This document shows, one piece after another, positions 1 through 11,092 of a stretch of 64,000 nucleotides of DNA (its first letter is position 1; the number at the start of each line of letters is the position of its first letter). Origin of the DNA: Stratiolaelaps scimitus (taxonomy: Eukaryota > Arthropoda > Arachnida > Mesostigmata > Laelapidae); contig JABWDB010000037.1 of NCBI GenBank assembly GCA_019614645.1, positions 1,736,001 through 1,800,000 on the forward strand, written 5' to 3'. The translations under genes were made by a program, and so were the position numbers. The notes beneath the pieces are model-generated. The model saw only the letters and a list, made by a program, of their open reading frames with translations. It made no database searches and was not told the origin of the DNA.

Positions 1-2171
1 AGGTCCCAATAGCAGATCCATGATGGTTGTCTAGCGCGCGCGTTTCGCGCTGTGTTGGGGCTGTGCCTTTTTTTCGGCGTACATAAACTATGCTCGGGGG
101 TAGGTGGGGGCGAGGCGGTGCAAGAGTATTGGTTGGCGGCTAAGCGGACGCGCCGACTACGAACAAGATTGTAGGTTACGGTTTTGGGAAATTTTTACAT
201 CTCAGCTATATATATGATAGTATGCCTATTATATCTAATGGATACGTACGTAATTTCATGCAAGGCTGGCTAACTTGACATTCGCCGACCAACCTCGATG
301 ACTTCAACGGCAACAGCGACTCTGCTACACTCGACCTCAGCTTTCCTTTCATAGATTTTGACGGTTGCTTCATCGGCATTGCCGAACCCACCCTCCCGAA
401 CTCGGCCTCTCCCCAAAATCCCTTACGTGCCAACCTACAGCCGCCGGTAGGTTGGTACCTACGGGACCATGAAGAAACCGAGCCCAGCTCTCTGTCTACC
501 TTGCCAACCTTCGTTCCAGGCGTGGCTTCCTGACGCGTTCGCTCGAAGTAAATGGCACATTTTCTATTAAGGGGCTCGCCGCTCTGTGTTCCCTTTTGCC
601 TGCTCCGTTGCTTGTTCCTCTTTTTCGCTTCTAGCATCGCCTTAGTCACTCACTGGCTCACTAGGGTGCTCTTCTCTCCGCTCGGCCTTCCCCCCGCTGC
701 AAGCGACCCCCCCCCACATCTGCAACTTCTCTTGCTGTCGTTGTTGCTACTGCCTTGAGCTCCAACCTTCTATACGCCTGCAGGAGACGGCAGCGTACGA
801 CGCCCCGCGCCTCCCTATATAGAAACGATATAGGAACTGTGGCAGCCGCCAGTGGGTAGTGCCGAGCAAGACTCAGCCGAGATAAGATAAGATTGCCGCC
901 AGCGCAATTTATGGCACCGGCAGCATCAGGCATCGCGGCCCCAGCAGCAGCAGCAGCAGCGGTGGCTACAGCAGCAATAACGCCAGCAATGGAAGAAGTA
1001 GTAGTATTATTAGTAGAACTGACGCAGACAAACACCACTTTCACTCGCTACGTGACTGATCTTCGTCGTTCGTCGTCACCCCCGAGTCGGAGTACCCCTC
1101 TCGACTACCCCCCACACCCCTCTCGTAGTCATCGCGTCCATTGTATTCTATGCATATAGTAGAACGGCGTCTGGCTTTCAGGCAAAATGTCCCTCGTCAT
1201 CATCGTCAGCAGGATTGACGTGTACATCTGACACAGGTCAGCTGATAGTGATGATGGTAATTAGTGTTCAATGTTATTTGATAGTAGATACATCTATAGT
1301 ATTTGAGACATTGCCACGCTGTATCGACATTCTACTGAGCAGAGGCTACTCTAACGCTTCAGGGAGCAGCTCGCGAAGAACGATTTCATTGAAGTCTACA
1401 CGAGACGTTTGACGGAATATAGGTACACGTCGAAAATCTATGCTCTCCAATACGACTCGGAACCATTTCCAGCTCTGGTATCTATCAAGTATCATAGTCG
1501 GTAGCTAGAATCGTCCTTGCTCTTATTGCATAGCTGGAAAAGTGCAGCTAGAGACACCGAGTACATATATATATATATAGTCGCTGTGACAAAAAGCAGA
1601 TCGTCGTCCGCACACGGCAGTATACACATGCACTCCTGTTTAAACTTACAACGCAAGACAAATATTCCCGCCGCCATGCGCTGCTTGTGCTCTACCTAAA
1701 AATAACGGTCGTTTGCGATTATTGTAGTAGCGGTGAATTATAATTGAAAGGTGGAACGTATATAAGCGTCGAGTCGCAGCCCGCCCGTGTACAGCAGCAG
1801 AGGTTTCGGCGAATCGAGTGAGATGGCCTTATTCCTGTCGGAATGACGAGTGATCGTTACATCTAAACGAAGGAGGACATTTCGAGATATTTTAGTGACT
1901 TCTAGAATATCGTATATGGAATAAGCACATTAGGATCATTTCTCAAGGGGTATTTTTAGAAAACGCAGACCACGTTGATGGCCAATATACGATTGGCGTG
2001 CAATAGACTACAATATCATAAGGTGAACTGTCTAATTATTGTATATTTAAACGACTTTGTGACAGTTATAATATGATCAAACGAACTATGTCCAATATAT
2101 GGATATATGGATTTGTTTCTATATTGTGTTCTTATTATTCATTTTATCTAATCTATATAAATATATATTTT
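1..2171. other. Gene-free stretch with a GC-rich island
   Basis: No supportable gene. About 540-1160 is GC-rich and contains a short CAG run near 942-960. This run produces alanine- or glutamine-rich open frames on both strands, which I regard as chance frames. The flanks are ordinary mixed sequence with a short TA run near 1565-1579. A TATA-box-like string is described separately. Confidence 0.6.
1759..1766 (+). promoter_or_regulatory. Possible TATA box of a core promoter
   Basis: TATATAAG is followed by a GC-rich stretch, with a plausible start site about 30 bases downstream near 1790 in CAG-rich sequence. The spacing fits a metazoan TATA promoter. The first ATG after it (1823) opens only seven codons, and no downstream exon is recognised. 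TA-rich strings are common here, so chance is a serious alternative. Confidence 0.15.
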
Positions 2172-2409
2172 TTTTCGAGCTGACCCTCAGCTGCTCCCCT
2201 ATAAGACAGACCTCAGCTCCTAACCTTTTAGGTATTACTATGAGAGGACCTGTCGGGGCCACCTTTGCTTATTCTCTTCCGTACTCGTACCTGGCACGAA
2301 TCTTCAGATAAAGAAAGATGATAAAGAACTCCAAAGATTCTCCAAAGCGTCTGACAGGATTTAAACCCAACACACACCCCCCTCCGGTCTAGCAGTCCAA
2401 TACGCTCAC

Positions 2410-2414
<5 letters not shown>
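2172..2414 (-). mobile_element. SINE-A copy, joined to a TA microsatellite
   Basis: This tRNA-derived SINE is read on the minus strand. The tail hairpin (TCGAGCTGACCCTCAGC on the plus strand) is at the left end. The body motif 'gaggacctgtcggggcc' is in the middle (one base is inserted here), and the tRNA-like head with a B-box (rc of GGATTTAAACCC) is at the right. The head stops within its A-box, and the TA array starts at that point. About 245 bp, close to full length for the family in this window. Confidence 0.85.

Positions 2415-2472
<58 letters not shown>
2413..2472. repeat. (TA)n microsatellite
   Basis: About 60 bases of almost pure TA with one interruption near 2457. It directly abuts the truncated 5' head of a SINE-A copy. 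Confidence 0.97.
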
Positions 2473-3024
2473 AAGCTCACTCGTAAATGTAGGCGCTCCG
2501 GTCGAGCATTCTGAGAGCCGCCTTATTTAAAACAATGACCTCAATAATATATTAGATGGTATTTTAGAAGGAAACGCTGATATTTTTCGATGAAAATAAT
2601 CAGCAAGTAAAAGCAAAATGTCATGATACGTCAACATAGTGTATTATCGCTTTGAGCTTCATTGAAAAACACTATTTGACTGTTCGTGCTGTTTTAGAGA
2701 GAGAGAGAGATATAGAGCCTCGATTTGATAAACAGCTTTATTTGTAAATTACTTACCCTCGCCACGGAGACAACAGTGTGTGAACTAGTTAAGTCTGTAG
2801 GTTGTACATCTTGAACGAATGGATTGTTGACGCGTAAACGAATTGTGGGTAACTCGAACGTCGGTCGACGTCGGTCATTGTTAACCATTCATCTAACTGT
2901 AATACCATTACATTTATACGCCGGTCTGTCTTTGTTTACCATGTTCCCAATATATATATATATATATACGGGCGTGAAAAATGCAGGTTTTACCTTTGAT
3001 TAGAGAACACAAACAAAGCGTCAT

Positions 3025-3051
3025 ATAATAATAATAATAATAATAATAATA
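3025..3051. repeat. (TAA)n microsatellite
   Basis: Nine uninterrupted TAA/ATA units. Confidence 0.95.
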
Positions 3052-3224
3052 GTGAATACTTAAGGCTGATATCGTGAATGTTTCAGAAGACGACTGCTCC
3101 ATTCACAAGGACTCTAATTGCGTTTCGGTTCGAGATCTTTCAGAATTGTTGGCTAACTACGCCATCATCCGACCACTGCTCGGTTGGGCAATACAACGCT
3201 CAAAATGAATTCTTCCTCTTGACC

Positions 3225-3256
3225 GGGGGCCAGGGGGGGAGTTGGGGGTTGGGGGG
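3225..3256 (+). other. G-quadruplex candidate
   Basis: Four G-runs of 5, 7, 5 and 6 are separated by loops of 3, 4 and 2 bases, with a fifth run at 3270-3274. This meets the usual G4 pattern on the plus strand. No gene is visible that it could regulate. Confidence 0.7.
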
Positions 3257-3491
3257 CGAAGCGTCGGCCGGGGGTGTCGACGGTGGCGCTACAGCGGGAG
3301 AGTGAAGAAGTTAAAACGAAGGATGAGAGAGAAACGAACTATGAGAAGACTGACGAACAGTGGAAGCGAATGGTCACTCATTGTAGTGTTGTTGTCTGTT
3401 GGTACGTCGGACGTGCGTACGGACGGTCGGCCTATGATGAGGAGAGCCCAGCTCCAAAATTGTATTCTCAACTAGCGGCACTTCTAGTAGA

Positions 3492-3514
3492 GCACACACA
3501 CACACACACACACA
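3492..3514. repeat. (CA)n microsatellite
   Basis: About eleven CA units, continuing into a GACA-type imperfect run. Confidence 0.95.
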
Positions 3515-4350
3515 GAGACAGACACAGATCTGTTCGTCTGACAGACTGTCTGGCCGGCTTCGGTCGAAACGGCGGCCGTTCTCTGAGGCCATCCTCACTA
3601 CAATTCCACGACTGGTACAGCAGAAAAAGCAGCAGTAGCAGCAGCGCCAGCAGAAGATCCCGCAGGGTCCAGGAGCACATGGGCCTCGTCCGCTCCCTCT
3701 GAGATGGGGCTCAAAGTTAAATGAGGTATTCCAGCAGCGGAGCAGAGCGAAGCGACTCCTAGCCGGACTAGTCACCGCCTGGCCCGCCATATTGTACTGG
3801 ACTCCTGCTGCTCGGTCTCCTGGGTTTATCCTCTTCCAGGCCGACGTCTCCACGCTTAGTCTCCCCTCTCTCGCTCGCTCATCTGTTCGGTCTTCCCGCT
3901 CATTTGTCTATAGATAGCGACTTGTGTTTAACGGACGCCAGGACGAAGCCTGGCACGAGAATGAAAACAGTGGACGAGAAAAAAGAGAGGGAGACTCAAC
4001 GGAGATCGAGTTTTTGGTCGGCCATTAAGATCAAGGCAACACCCAATCTAGGGTACTACTAACGCGTACACTCTGTTAGTATCTGGACATGCAGCAAAGC
4101 TCAACTGTTCTCGAACTCGTCTGCAACGGCCAACCCACCGGGCCGGGGTTTTCAGTGAGTTGTTTCGCCGGACTTCACGACTTTCGGCTGGGTATACTTT
4201 TTGTGGCTATGATTCTATGATGCGGCCCAGTTGCTGCCGTTTGCTGGTGTGCAGGTGACGAAGGTACCCGACAGAGTGGACACAGCACCGTATCCTAGAA
4301 AGTGCTTTAGCAGAGGTGACCAGAGAGGTATCAGTGAATGGAGCATCAAG

Positions 4351-4512
4351 CTGTCAGCGCAATGAGTGGTTTGGTTTTGGCGACCAAGTCTCTGGCTCAC
4401 GTAGAAAGCTGGAGCCCGCAGGTTTGAATTCTGCGAGATGATGACATATATATATGAGAGAATTCAAATGTTGTAAAAGGACTGCAATCCAATTAATAAA
4501 GCAAGAACTTTG
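4351..4512 (+). mobile_element. SINE-B copy, diverged
   Basis: The head begins with a GTCAGCGC-like start. The B-box region reads cccgcaggtttgaattctg, followed by the family body (ATGACATATA, GAGAG, TTGTAAAA, and a variant of CCTTTAATAAACCAATAAAG). It runs out before a TTA array. Several substitutions suggest an old insertion. Confidence 0.75.
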
Positions 4513-4534
4513 TTTTGTATTGTTGCTTATGTTG

Positions 4535-4592
4535 TATTATTATTATTATTACTATTATTATTATTAATTATTATTATTATTATTATTATTAT
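4535..4592. repeat. (TTA)n microsatellite
   Basis: Imperfect TTA/TAT array of about 58 bases, starting some 20 bases after the end of a SINE-B. It may have grown from the SINE tail. Confidence 0.93.
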
Positions 4593-5102
4593 GATAATGC
4601 AATACAACGTGCGGTTTATTGACAGAACTGCAAGTGTTACACCGCTTAGATCCTCGTAGAATATGTAGTGAGTAGAAACTAGTGTCACCGTTCACAATAC
4701 ATTCGATAATAGCACCTTTGTTTGATTGGAATTATTCCACATACTATTTACACATTCTTAATAATTATGTACATTTAAACATATTTGAGTTTTGACAACT
4801 TAGTTATACGTTTATGAACCTCCCATGAAAACTTGATCACAGAAGTGGGCTGTGGGCGACAGTGTGTCTACCAGTTTCATTAGAAAAACGTGAAGTATCT
4901 TAAACGTGATGGCACGTTAGAGGTTAGAGCGGCTGATGACGGGGATGCGTGGGAATGAGATTTCAGGAGGGATCCTACCTTTTGTTATCTTGAATGCAGG
5001 TAGGCAAACCCTTCTAATGTAAAACCTATCGACGGATAACAAATCATTCGTGGTTAATAGATGATCAACAGAAATTCTGCGGCTTCTACCAAAACATAGC
5101 TG
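4593..5102. other. Gene-free AT-rich stretch
   Basis: I see no gene and no recognisable repeat. Confidence 0.6.
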
Positions 5103-5278
5103 TGTCAGAGCGTCATTCTGGATGATTTGACCCCTACGAGATATAAGGCCAAACCCTCCTATATATACGCCCGAGGGTGCAGGTTCGAACCCCGCTGCGT
5201 GATGACATATATAGGAGAGCTTAAGCATTGTAAAATTGCATCTCCTTTAATAAACCAATAAAACCTTTACCTTTACCT
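5103..5278 (+). mobile_element. SINE-B copy with good tail
   Basis: The B-box (GGTTCGAACCC) and the following GCTGCGTGATGACATATA are intact. The body GAGCTTAAGCATTGTAAAATTG is followed by CCTTTAATAAACCAATAAA and a TTTACC repeat tail. The 5' tRNA-like part is diverged but begins with a recognisable TGTCAG-type start. Confidence 0.85.
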
Positions 5279-6172
5279 CCCCCTCCATATTGAAAGTGCC
5301 TAACATAGAAGCGCCTTGTAAACGAGAGGGAGGCCATCCGGTGGAACACCTAGTTGTCTGAGACGTTTTCGAGCGGCGACGATCGAGTAGCATTTTGGGG
5401 TCTACAGGGCCCCGGGTGACTCTGTCATTTCAAAGTCTCATGTAGATATAGTTCCAACTAATATTTGGCAGTCTGAGAGAAATCAACTCGTGGTCCATAA
5501 AAAGTGACCTGCCGTACATCGACGAGGTTCACGAAACCTGCACCGGACACCATCTTGCTTGTGTTGACAACAAGAAGAAAATATTTTGAAAATCTCGATG
5601 GCCTTTTCACACAAAGGAAATATGCATCCCTTCGTGATTTATTATTATTATTATTATTATTATTATACAGCTATAATGGAAGTGTGGTTCATGTCCCGTA
5701 TCGACCAAGAGGGCTACAGAGTGGTGCGAGAGATAAAAACATAATTCTTGACAAGGCATTTTTTCTACACATACTATTCATTATAATGTACCTCAACCTC
5801 AATCCATGTTATCCACATCGAAGCGGCGCATGCATCGCAGGCAGATCGCTTGACCGTTGTTGTATACACAGACTCTCAAGTGCAAAACTTATTTCGAGAT
5901 TCGTAACCTAAATATCATATCCTGAGCTGATCATATCCACAGATTAAGAAGGCCGAGTGCTTTTTTTTGTTGTTACTTAGAAGGGCTCCTCTGCACAAGA
6001 CGCTACTGTTCATTTCTAAAAATTGCCCACGGCGCTGTAAGGCGTTCGTTTGTCTGTCCCCAGCACCACATTATTCTCTACGACAAAAGGAGGGAGGCAT
6101 CCTTTCAGGCAGATCCCTGAAAAAAAAGTCCGTCAATCAATAGACCCAGATACGGCAACCACTCGACGACCA
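5279..6172. other. Gene-free stretch with a TTA array
   Basis: A TTA microsatellite lies at 5638-5666. Nothing else is recognised. The 135-aa plus-strand frame at 5504-5911 runs through that microsatellite (a leucine run) and is probably chance. Confidence 0.6.
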
Positions 6173-6331
6173 CGTCAGCGCGGTGGCTTGGACGGGTAAG
6201 TCTCTGGGATATGAGAAGCCGGAGGCCGCAGGTTCGAGTCCCGCTGCGTGATGATGGGGACATACAAGAGAACTTAAACCTTGTGAAGTTGCAGTTCCTT
6301 TAATAAACCAATAAAGCTTTACCTTTACCCT
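6173..6331 (+). mobile_element. SINE-B, near full length
   Basis: One of the best SINE-B copies. The tRNA-like head runs from CGTCAGCGCGGTGGCTTGG, with the B-box in GCAGGTTCGAGTCCCGC. The body TACAAGAGAACTTAAACCTTG and the CCTTTAATAAACCAATAAAG box follow, and it ends in a CTTTACC repeat. The tRNA isotype is not clear. The end motif differs from SINE-A and SINE-C, so it probably uses a different LINE partner. Confidence 0.9.
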
Positions 6332-6658
6332 ACCATAATGCTACAACGTACAAGTAAAACTAAGTGCTCTTCTGTGGTAAGATCCATAAGCTTCGTTTAC
6401 ATCTTTGAACGGCGTTGAATGAACATCATCTCTTTTGCTTTATTTTTCCATTTCCCCTGGGACTTGTCCTCGCCTATGTGGCCCCATTGATAAAGGTGAC
6501 TCAAATAGGCTTAGCCGGACAATACTTAACATGGGAGCAGACAAAAGAAGGATTATGCTTACAACATCTTCATATTTTCAATACAGCCACTATGATATAT
6601 ACATGATCCTACCTATATTCCCACAATGAAATGAACATTTTCGCTGATTTCGAGAGTT

Positions 6659-6676
6659 ACTTTTTTTTTTTTTTTA
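6659..6676. repeat. Poly(T) tract
   Basis: About 17 T residues. It could be the tail of a minus-strand retroinsertion, but no element is recognised next to it. Confidence 0.8.
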
Positions 6677-6719
6677 GAGGAGGAAATTTCGAGAGATACT
6701 ATATGGCACGAGATGTACG

Positions 6720-6850
6720 TAGGTTCGTGGGTATACGGGTTCGATTCGGATTGTTGCATCTAAACGGGGCGCGGGGTCCGTCTTATGAAGCAACGCCGAA
6801 AGCAGTTGTGCCGTGGACGTCAAAGGTCGGCTGTTGGCCAGCCCGGACAA
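6720..6850 (+). mobile_element. SINE-C copy, partial
   Basis: The B-box GGGTTCGATTCGG is followed by the family body: CTTATGAAGCAACGCCGAAAGCAGTTGTGCCGTGGACG in scattered matches, then a diverged tail hairpin (GGCTGTTGGCCAGCCCGGA). The 5' part of the head is poorly preserved. Confidence 0.75.
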
Positions 6851-6896
6851 TTGATTTCAGAGAGTTATTATGAAATGCAATAGCAGTCGGTGTGCG

Positions 6897-6897
<1 letters not shown>

Positions 6898-6948
<51 letters not shown>

Positions 6949-6965
6949 ATACGTATGAGTACCGT

Positions 6966-7011
<46 letters not shown>

Positions 7012-7030
7012 CATATGAGTACCATTATAT
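6898..7030. repeat. Two TA arrays in a 60-bp tandem duplication
   Basis: TA arrays are each followed by TAATACRTATGAGTACCRTT. The two copies of this unique core are exactly 60 bases apart (6948-6967 and 7008-7027), so array plus core was duplicated as one unit and then drifted by two R substitutions. Confidence 0.88.
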
Positions 7031-8486
7031 ATGCACATAAACCTCAACAAACGTGGATACTTTGTTTCATCTTTTGATGCCTGTTGCAATATACCCGAAT
7101 ACAAATTCAATATACAAAAAATAGTGCGCCACCTCTATAGGTATACTGCAAAAGATTGACTCAATCACTCAATTTTTTCAGGCATTGCCGCTTTTGGCGA
7201 ACTTTATCTCCAAGAATCCTATATTGTAACTATTATGCAGAGCTTGAAGAACTAAGCAACTTTGGTGTTGAATGTTCTACAACTTCCATTGTGAACCTTT
7301 TTTCTTTCTGGCAGGTAGATCGTTTCTACGCTCGTCAATTCGAGCCTACTTCAAGAAAAACTCATTGAAGTTCGTCGTTACAGCCGATTACATTAGCACA
7401 TACATGCATAAATGTATACAAACTTGAACTGAATATATGGTGGGATATGCTTGTTCATAGCTTTACAATGGGGGTCAGCACTGATTAGTGGGACTGCTCC
7501 ATGTATCCGTGATGTTTTTCCCAGGACAGATAAGAACAAAGTCGTCCTTTTTAACGGGAGACTTAATTGTGCGGAACAACCTCCGCGCAGAATATGTATT
7601 CTGTCAAGGTATTTGATTAAATTTTTACTCTAGAATACCTCAGCGTATTACTAAATCGTCGCTCCTCCGGCAAATAATCGCTAAACCGGTGTTATATAAG
7701 CTTTAAAAACAGGATTTTTCCAGTGCAGAGATGGTTAATGAATACACCTGGCCGATTTTAAACATATTTAACGACAAATTTTTTTATACAATAGTATAGA
7801 AATTTCTCGCCTAGCGCCTTTTCATAAACGTCGAGAAGTATAGAAAAAAAAATCAGTGTCTTAGTGTCGAAAAAACTTGAAGGTCCGATCAATAGAGAAA
7901 TGTACGGCTAAGGATTTTCTTTAATAAGCTTCTTCTACTAAACATGCAATATGCCACACCTGTAGCCAGTTGAAAATAACGACAAAGAAAGCCTCAATGA
8001 GACATTACCATGTGACAGGCAATTTTCTAAGAAATCGAATGAAATTTGTGTCTCTGTATTGTATCGTTTCGTTGAAAAGGGTTTTTTCTTTTACGATAAG
8101 GCCAAACATTGGCAAAATTTCACACCGCTAACATCTCAACAACTGCCGATAAGACGTAATTTACATGTCCACCGATTGGCAGCAGTTAACGCTCTTCTGG
8201 TTCGTCGGCTAGACAAGATGTAGCTGTACGATGCTCTGCTCATCTCGTTTAACGTATAAATTTTCGGCCTTGGGTTGGTACGATTCGCCAATTTCTCTGT
8301 GGGTTTTGGCATTTTGACAAAAGTAAAAATGACGAGCATTATTAGAAATTATGTACTGACTCTCGGTTGTCCTCAACAGGTGACTTTCCTCGCTGTTCGT
8401 CGAACGTCGATTTGCCTCTGGCTAAACGGTGAAAACTGTTTTTGCGAAAGATGTACCGAACACAGAAAAATCAAGGAAAAATAAAG
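7031..8486. other. Gene-free stretch
   Basis: No gene or repeat recognised. Short open frames are at background level. Confidence 0.55.
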
Positions 8487-8630
8487 TTGTCTCTAGCTTA
8501 AGTAACACAATGGAGACCTCAGGTCCGAGTCCCGCGACCTGGTTTCAGTTTCAAAATCAAGTTTATATGTAAGTGGGAAGTTAAGCGTTGTGAAGAACTT
8601 CAGTTAAGTGAATAAACCAAAAACTTCGTA
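8487..8630 (+). mobile_element. SINE-B copy, diverged subfamily
   Basis: The B-box region GGTCCGAGTCCCGCGACCTGG shares the 'CGCGACCTG' variant with the copy at 13137-13320 and the fragment at 46180-46222. The tail TTAAGCGTTGTGAAGAACTTCAG and an AATAAACCAA box follow. Confidence 0.75.
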
Positions 8631-8767
8631 TTGTCCTATAAACGGAGGTGACGTTGGACAAGTACACTTTCATGATCACCCGTTATGTTCAGCCGTTAGC
8701 TTTTCATTTTCGAATCTCTCTAGGCTTTGTGGCTATTAGTAAGACTGCACAGAGTGGAAATCATGGT

Positions 8768-8828
8768 ACCGCAGGTAAAAGCAGTTGTACCGTGGACGGT
8801 AAATGTTGGCTGAGAGTCAGCCCAAAAA
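8768..8828 (+). mobile_element. SINE-C 3' fragment
   Basis: GCAGTTGTACCGTGGACG, then AAATGTTGGCTGAGAGTCAGCCC and an A-run. The terminal hairpin GGCTGA-GAG-TCAGCC is perfect. The 5' part is missing. Confidence 0.8.
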
Positions 8829-10140
8829 TCGTTTTAGTCAAAATCACAGTAGAAAACACTAAATTACGGAGGTGTTCGTGAGTTCCGTTTTGAAAATGTT
8901 ACTAAAAAGTGGAGATGGCCTCTTCGTCTGTAAGACAACCAAGTTGAAGTGTTGTGCTCATTCATGTACGAAGCGTAAAAAAGTTAGATAATGTAAGGAC
9001 TCTCACCTTTCGTACATTTAGGCAAGCATCAGTCAAGGCCCTTTGAAAGTACTATTAGTTCATTAGTAAGCATGTGTGTCTCTATGACGCGATCTGTTAC
9101 GAGTTTTATGAATTTAACAGGCAAACTCTCCTTATAGCTGTTGATCTCGGTTGGCCTTAGTCTTTATTGCTGGTATGCTATATTAAACAATAGGAAAAAG
9201 AGAAATACACCTACAAATCTTGACTCATCTGTAGAAGTGTGTGACCAAACCGTTGACTCTCGCCAGGAGAACTCTCATTATCCTCATTAATTCATTAAAC
9301 GAATAGATTTTTTTTTTTGAGATTTCATCAGCGACATGTGTTCAGGTTCTTCATCGATTTTGAGCATTTTGCGTTTGACATTCGATAATCCTAATACGAA
9401 TCTCCATTTTTGAGCACGATGCACAACGAGCAACTAATGGTTCCAAGTAGCACAATACGATCTACGGCCTCTGACCTCGGTCAGAGGTGTCGATATCGGC
9501 CTGCACTCGAGCGAATATAAGGATGAAAATACAATTGTATTTTCATTTGTGGAACAGAAAAGAAAAATATATTCATAGCACCGGTTTACATCACCCTGGC
9601 AGTCTATCATCACAAGTTTGTTAACGATAGCGGCATAGTTCCCGACGTGAACAAGGCAAATCGCACTCGTAAGATGTCCTGTTACTTTCACAACGGACCA
9701 CTGTCTGATGTGGACCAGATTCGTAGGTCTGCGCACGCTGCGAAAAGCTTTTAATATAATCACATCGGGCCAGAACCGCATGAATATGCCAACGGCAGAT
9801 ACGGCTATGTACAACCCTTAAAGGGATTCTACACACTAACACGTACAGGTGTGTACAGGTGCTAATTACACAGAGCACAGATGGACGATGGTGTTACGGT
9901 GGCAGTGGGATAATAAATGAACTTAAGATGACCGAACGTGTGAAATGAACACTACTCGAGGCCTGTGCGTAATGAGGTTGAGAGATACCGGCGTCCGACG
10001 AATGGCTGTTACCACAACAACTATTGTATTGTGTTTCTTACTAACTAGCTAATCATGTGACTACTTAGATATAATTAGATTTCATTTTTGAATGTGAATA
10101 CGACTTTGTGCCTATGATATTCTACGATACAGGAGTCAAC
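8829..10140. other. Gene-free stretch
   Basis: I see no gene. The minus-strand frames at 9434-9814 and 9621-9878 overlap each other and resemble no protein I know. Confidence 0.55.
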
Positions 10141-10316
10141 AAAGGTGGCTAAATTGTCTCTGGCTCTAAAAAGCCGAAGGGCGCAGGTTCGATTCCCTCG
10201 ACAACCTGGTGATAGCATATATAATAGAACCTAAGCATTGCAAAAGCATTTGCTTTGAAACATCGTAAAAATTGAAGTTCCCTTAATAATAAACCAATGA
10301 AACCCTTAGCTTTACA
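10141..10316 (+). mobile_element. SINE-B copy with internal duplication
   Basis: B-box GCAGGTTCGATTCCC, body AGAACCTAAGCATTGCAAAAG, then a second partial copy of the body (CATCGTAAAAATTGAAGTTCC) and the AATAAACCAATGAAA box. The repeated middle indicates a small internal duplication or template slip. Confidence 0.8.
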
Positions 10317-10848
10317 AACGGATTCAGAGGATATGGTATTCTCGATAATGAAAGCGATCAGGTTCAATGCTCAGAGTGGGAATGGGAGCCTAAGGTTGTC
10401 CTGCTGTCACGACCGAGCTTGTGATGATTTGCTAATTAACTAATCGGTTTGTGCTATGTGTGAGCCCATCTTAGGAAGTATTTCACGATCATCATATTAT
10501 ATATATAATTCGAGTGGGAAACGTAAACACTCTCGCACGTGTATAACAGATCAGTCAATTTTGGTGTTCCAAGTAATTCCTCATGGATAAGTACTCAACA
10601 ATGTCCTAAGTCACAAATCGGTTGGAGGTTTAGTCGGTAAAAATCTGACACTACCGCTCGAATACCCTAGAAGTGAAGAATGGTGCCTATGCAAGGTTTG
10701 CCTTTAACCTCTGTATTAAAAAGTAAAAAGAAAGTCAACTTCGGTACTGTTTTTTCTTGTTTTGACTTCACGCGCCTCAAAAGTAGATGTCCTCGCGCGA
10801 ATTTCGAAATAGCTTCAAAATGTGACTATACGTAGTATTAGGAAACTG
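10317..10848. other. Gene-free stretch
   Basis: No gene or repeat recognised apart from a few TA units near 10500. Confidence 0.6.
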
Positions 10849-11092
10849 TTTTTCGAGCTGACCCTCAGCTGTTCCCCTATCTGACAGGCCTCAGTTCTTA
10901 ACCTTTTAGATATTACTATGAGGACCTGTCGGGGCCACCTTTGCTTATTCTCTGCCTTACTCGTACCTGCCAAGAATCTTCAGATAAAGAACTGCAAAGA
11001 TTGTCCAAAGCGTCTGAGAGGATTTGAACCCAACACACACGTCCCTCCGGTCTCGCAGTCCAAGACGCTCACCACTACACCATTCAGGCGAC
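10849..11092 (-). mobile_element. SINE-A, near full length
   Basis: The tail hairpin (TTTTTCGAGCTGACCCTCAGC) is at the left end. The body has CCTTTTAGATATTACTATGAGG and ACCTGTCGGGGCCACC. The tRNA-like head at the right includes the B-box (TTTGAACCC on plus) and TCGCAGTCCAAGACGCTCAC. On the minus strand the anticodon region reads GGACTGC, like tRNA-Ser(GCU); this assignment is an inference. It is one of the two best full copies, with 27714-27963. Confidence 0.9.

Larger units (their letters stand above)
2473..4350. other. Gene-free stretch with several microsatellites and a G-rich island
   Basis: It contains GA (2696-2710), TA (2950-2968), TAA (3025-3051) and CA (3492-3514) microsatellites and a G-quadruplex-type run at 3225-3256. 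Open frames over 3240-3850 overlap on both strands and show no recognisable domain. A minus-strand open frame ending in a good splice donor at 2756/2757 is discussed under findings. Confidence 0.55.

Noticed and set aside
661..1159. Alanine-rich frames on both strands
   Set aside because: They are produced by a CAG/GCA triplet run and GC-rich flanks; frames exist on both strands at once.
6898..7030. Tyr-Ile repeat proteins on both strands
   Set aside because: They are translations of TA microsatellites.
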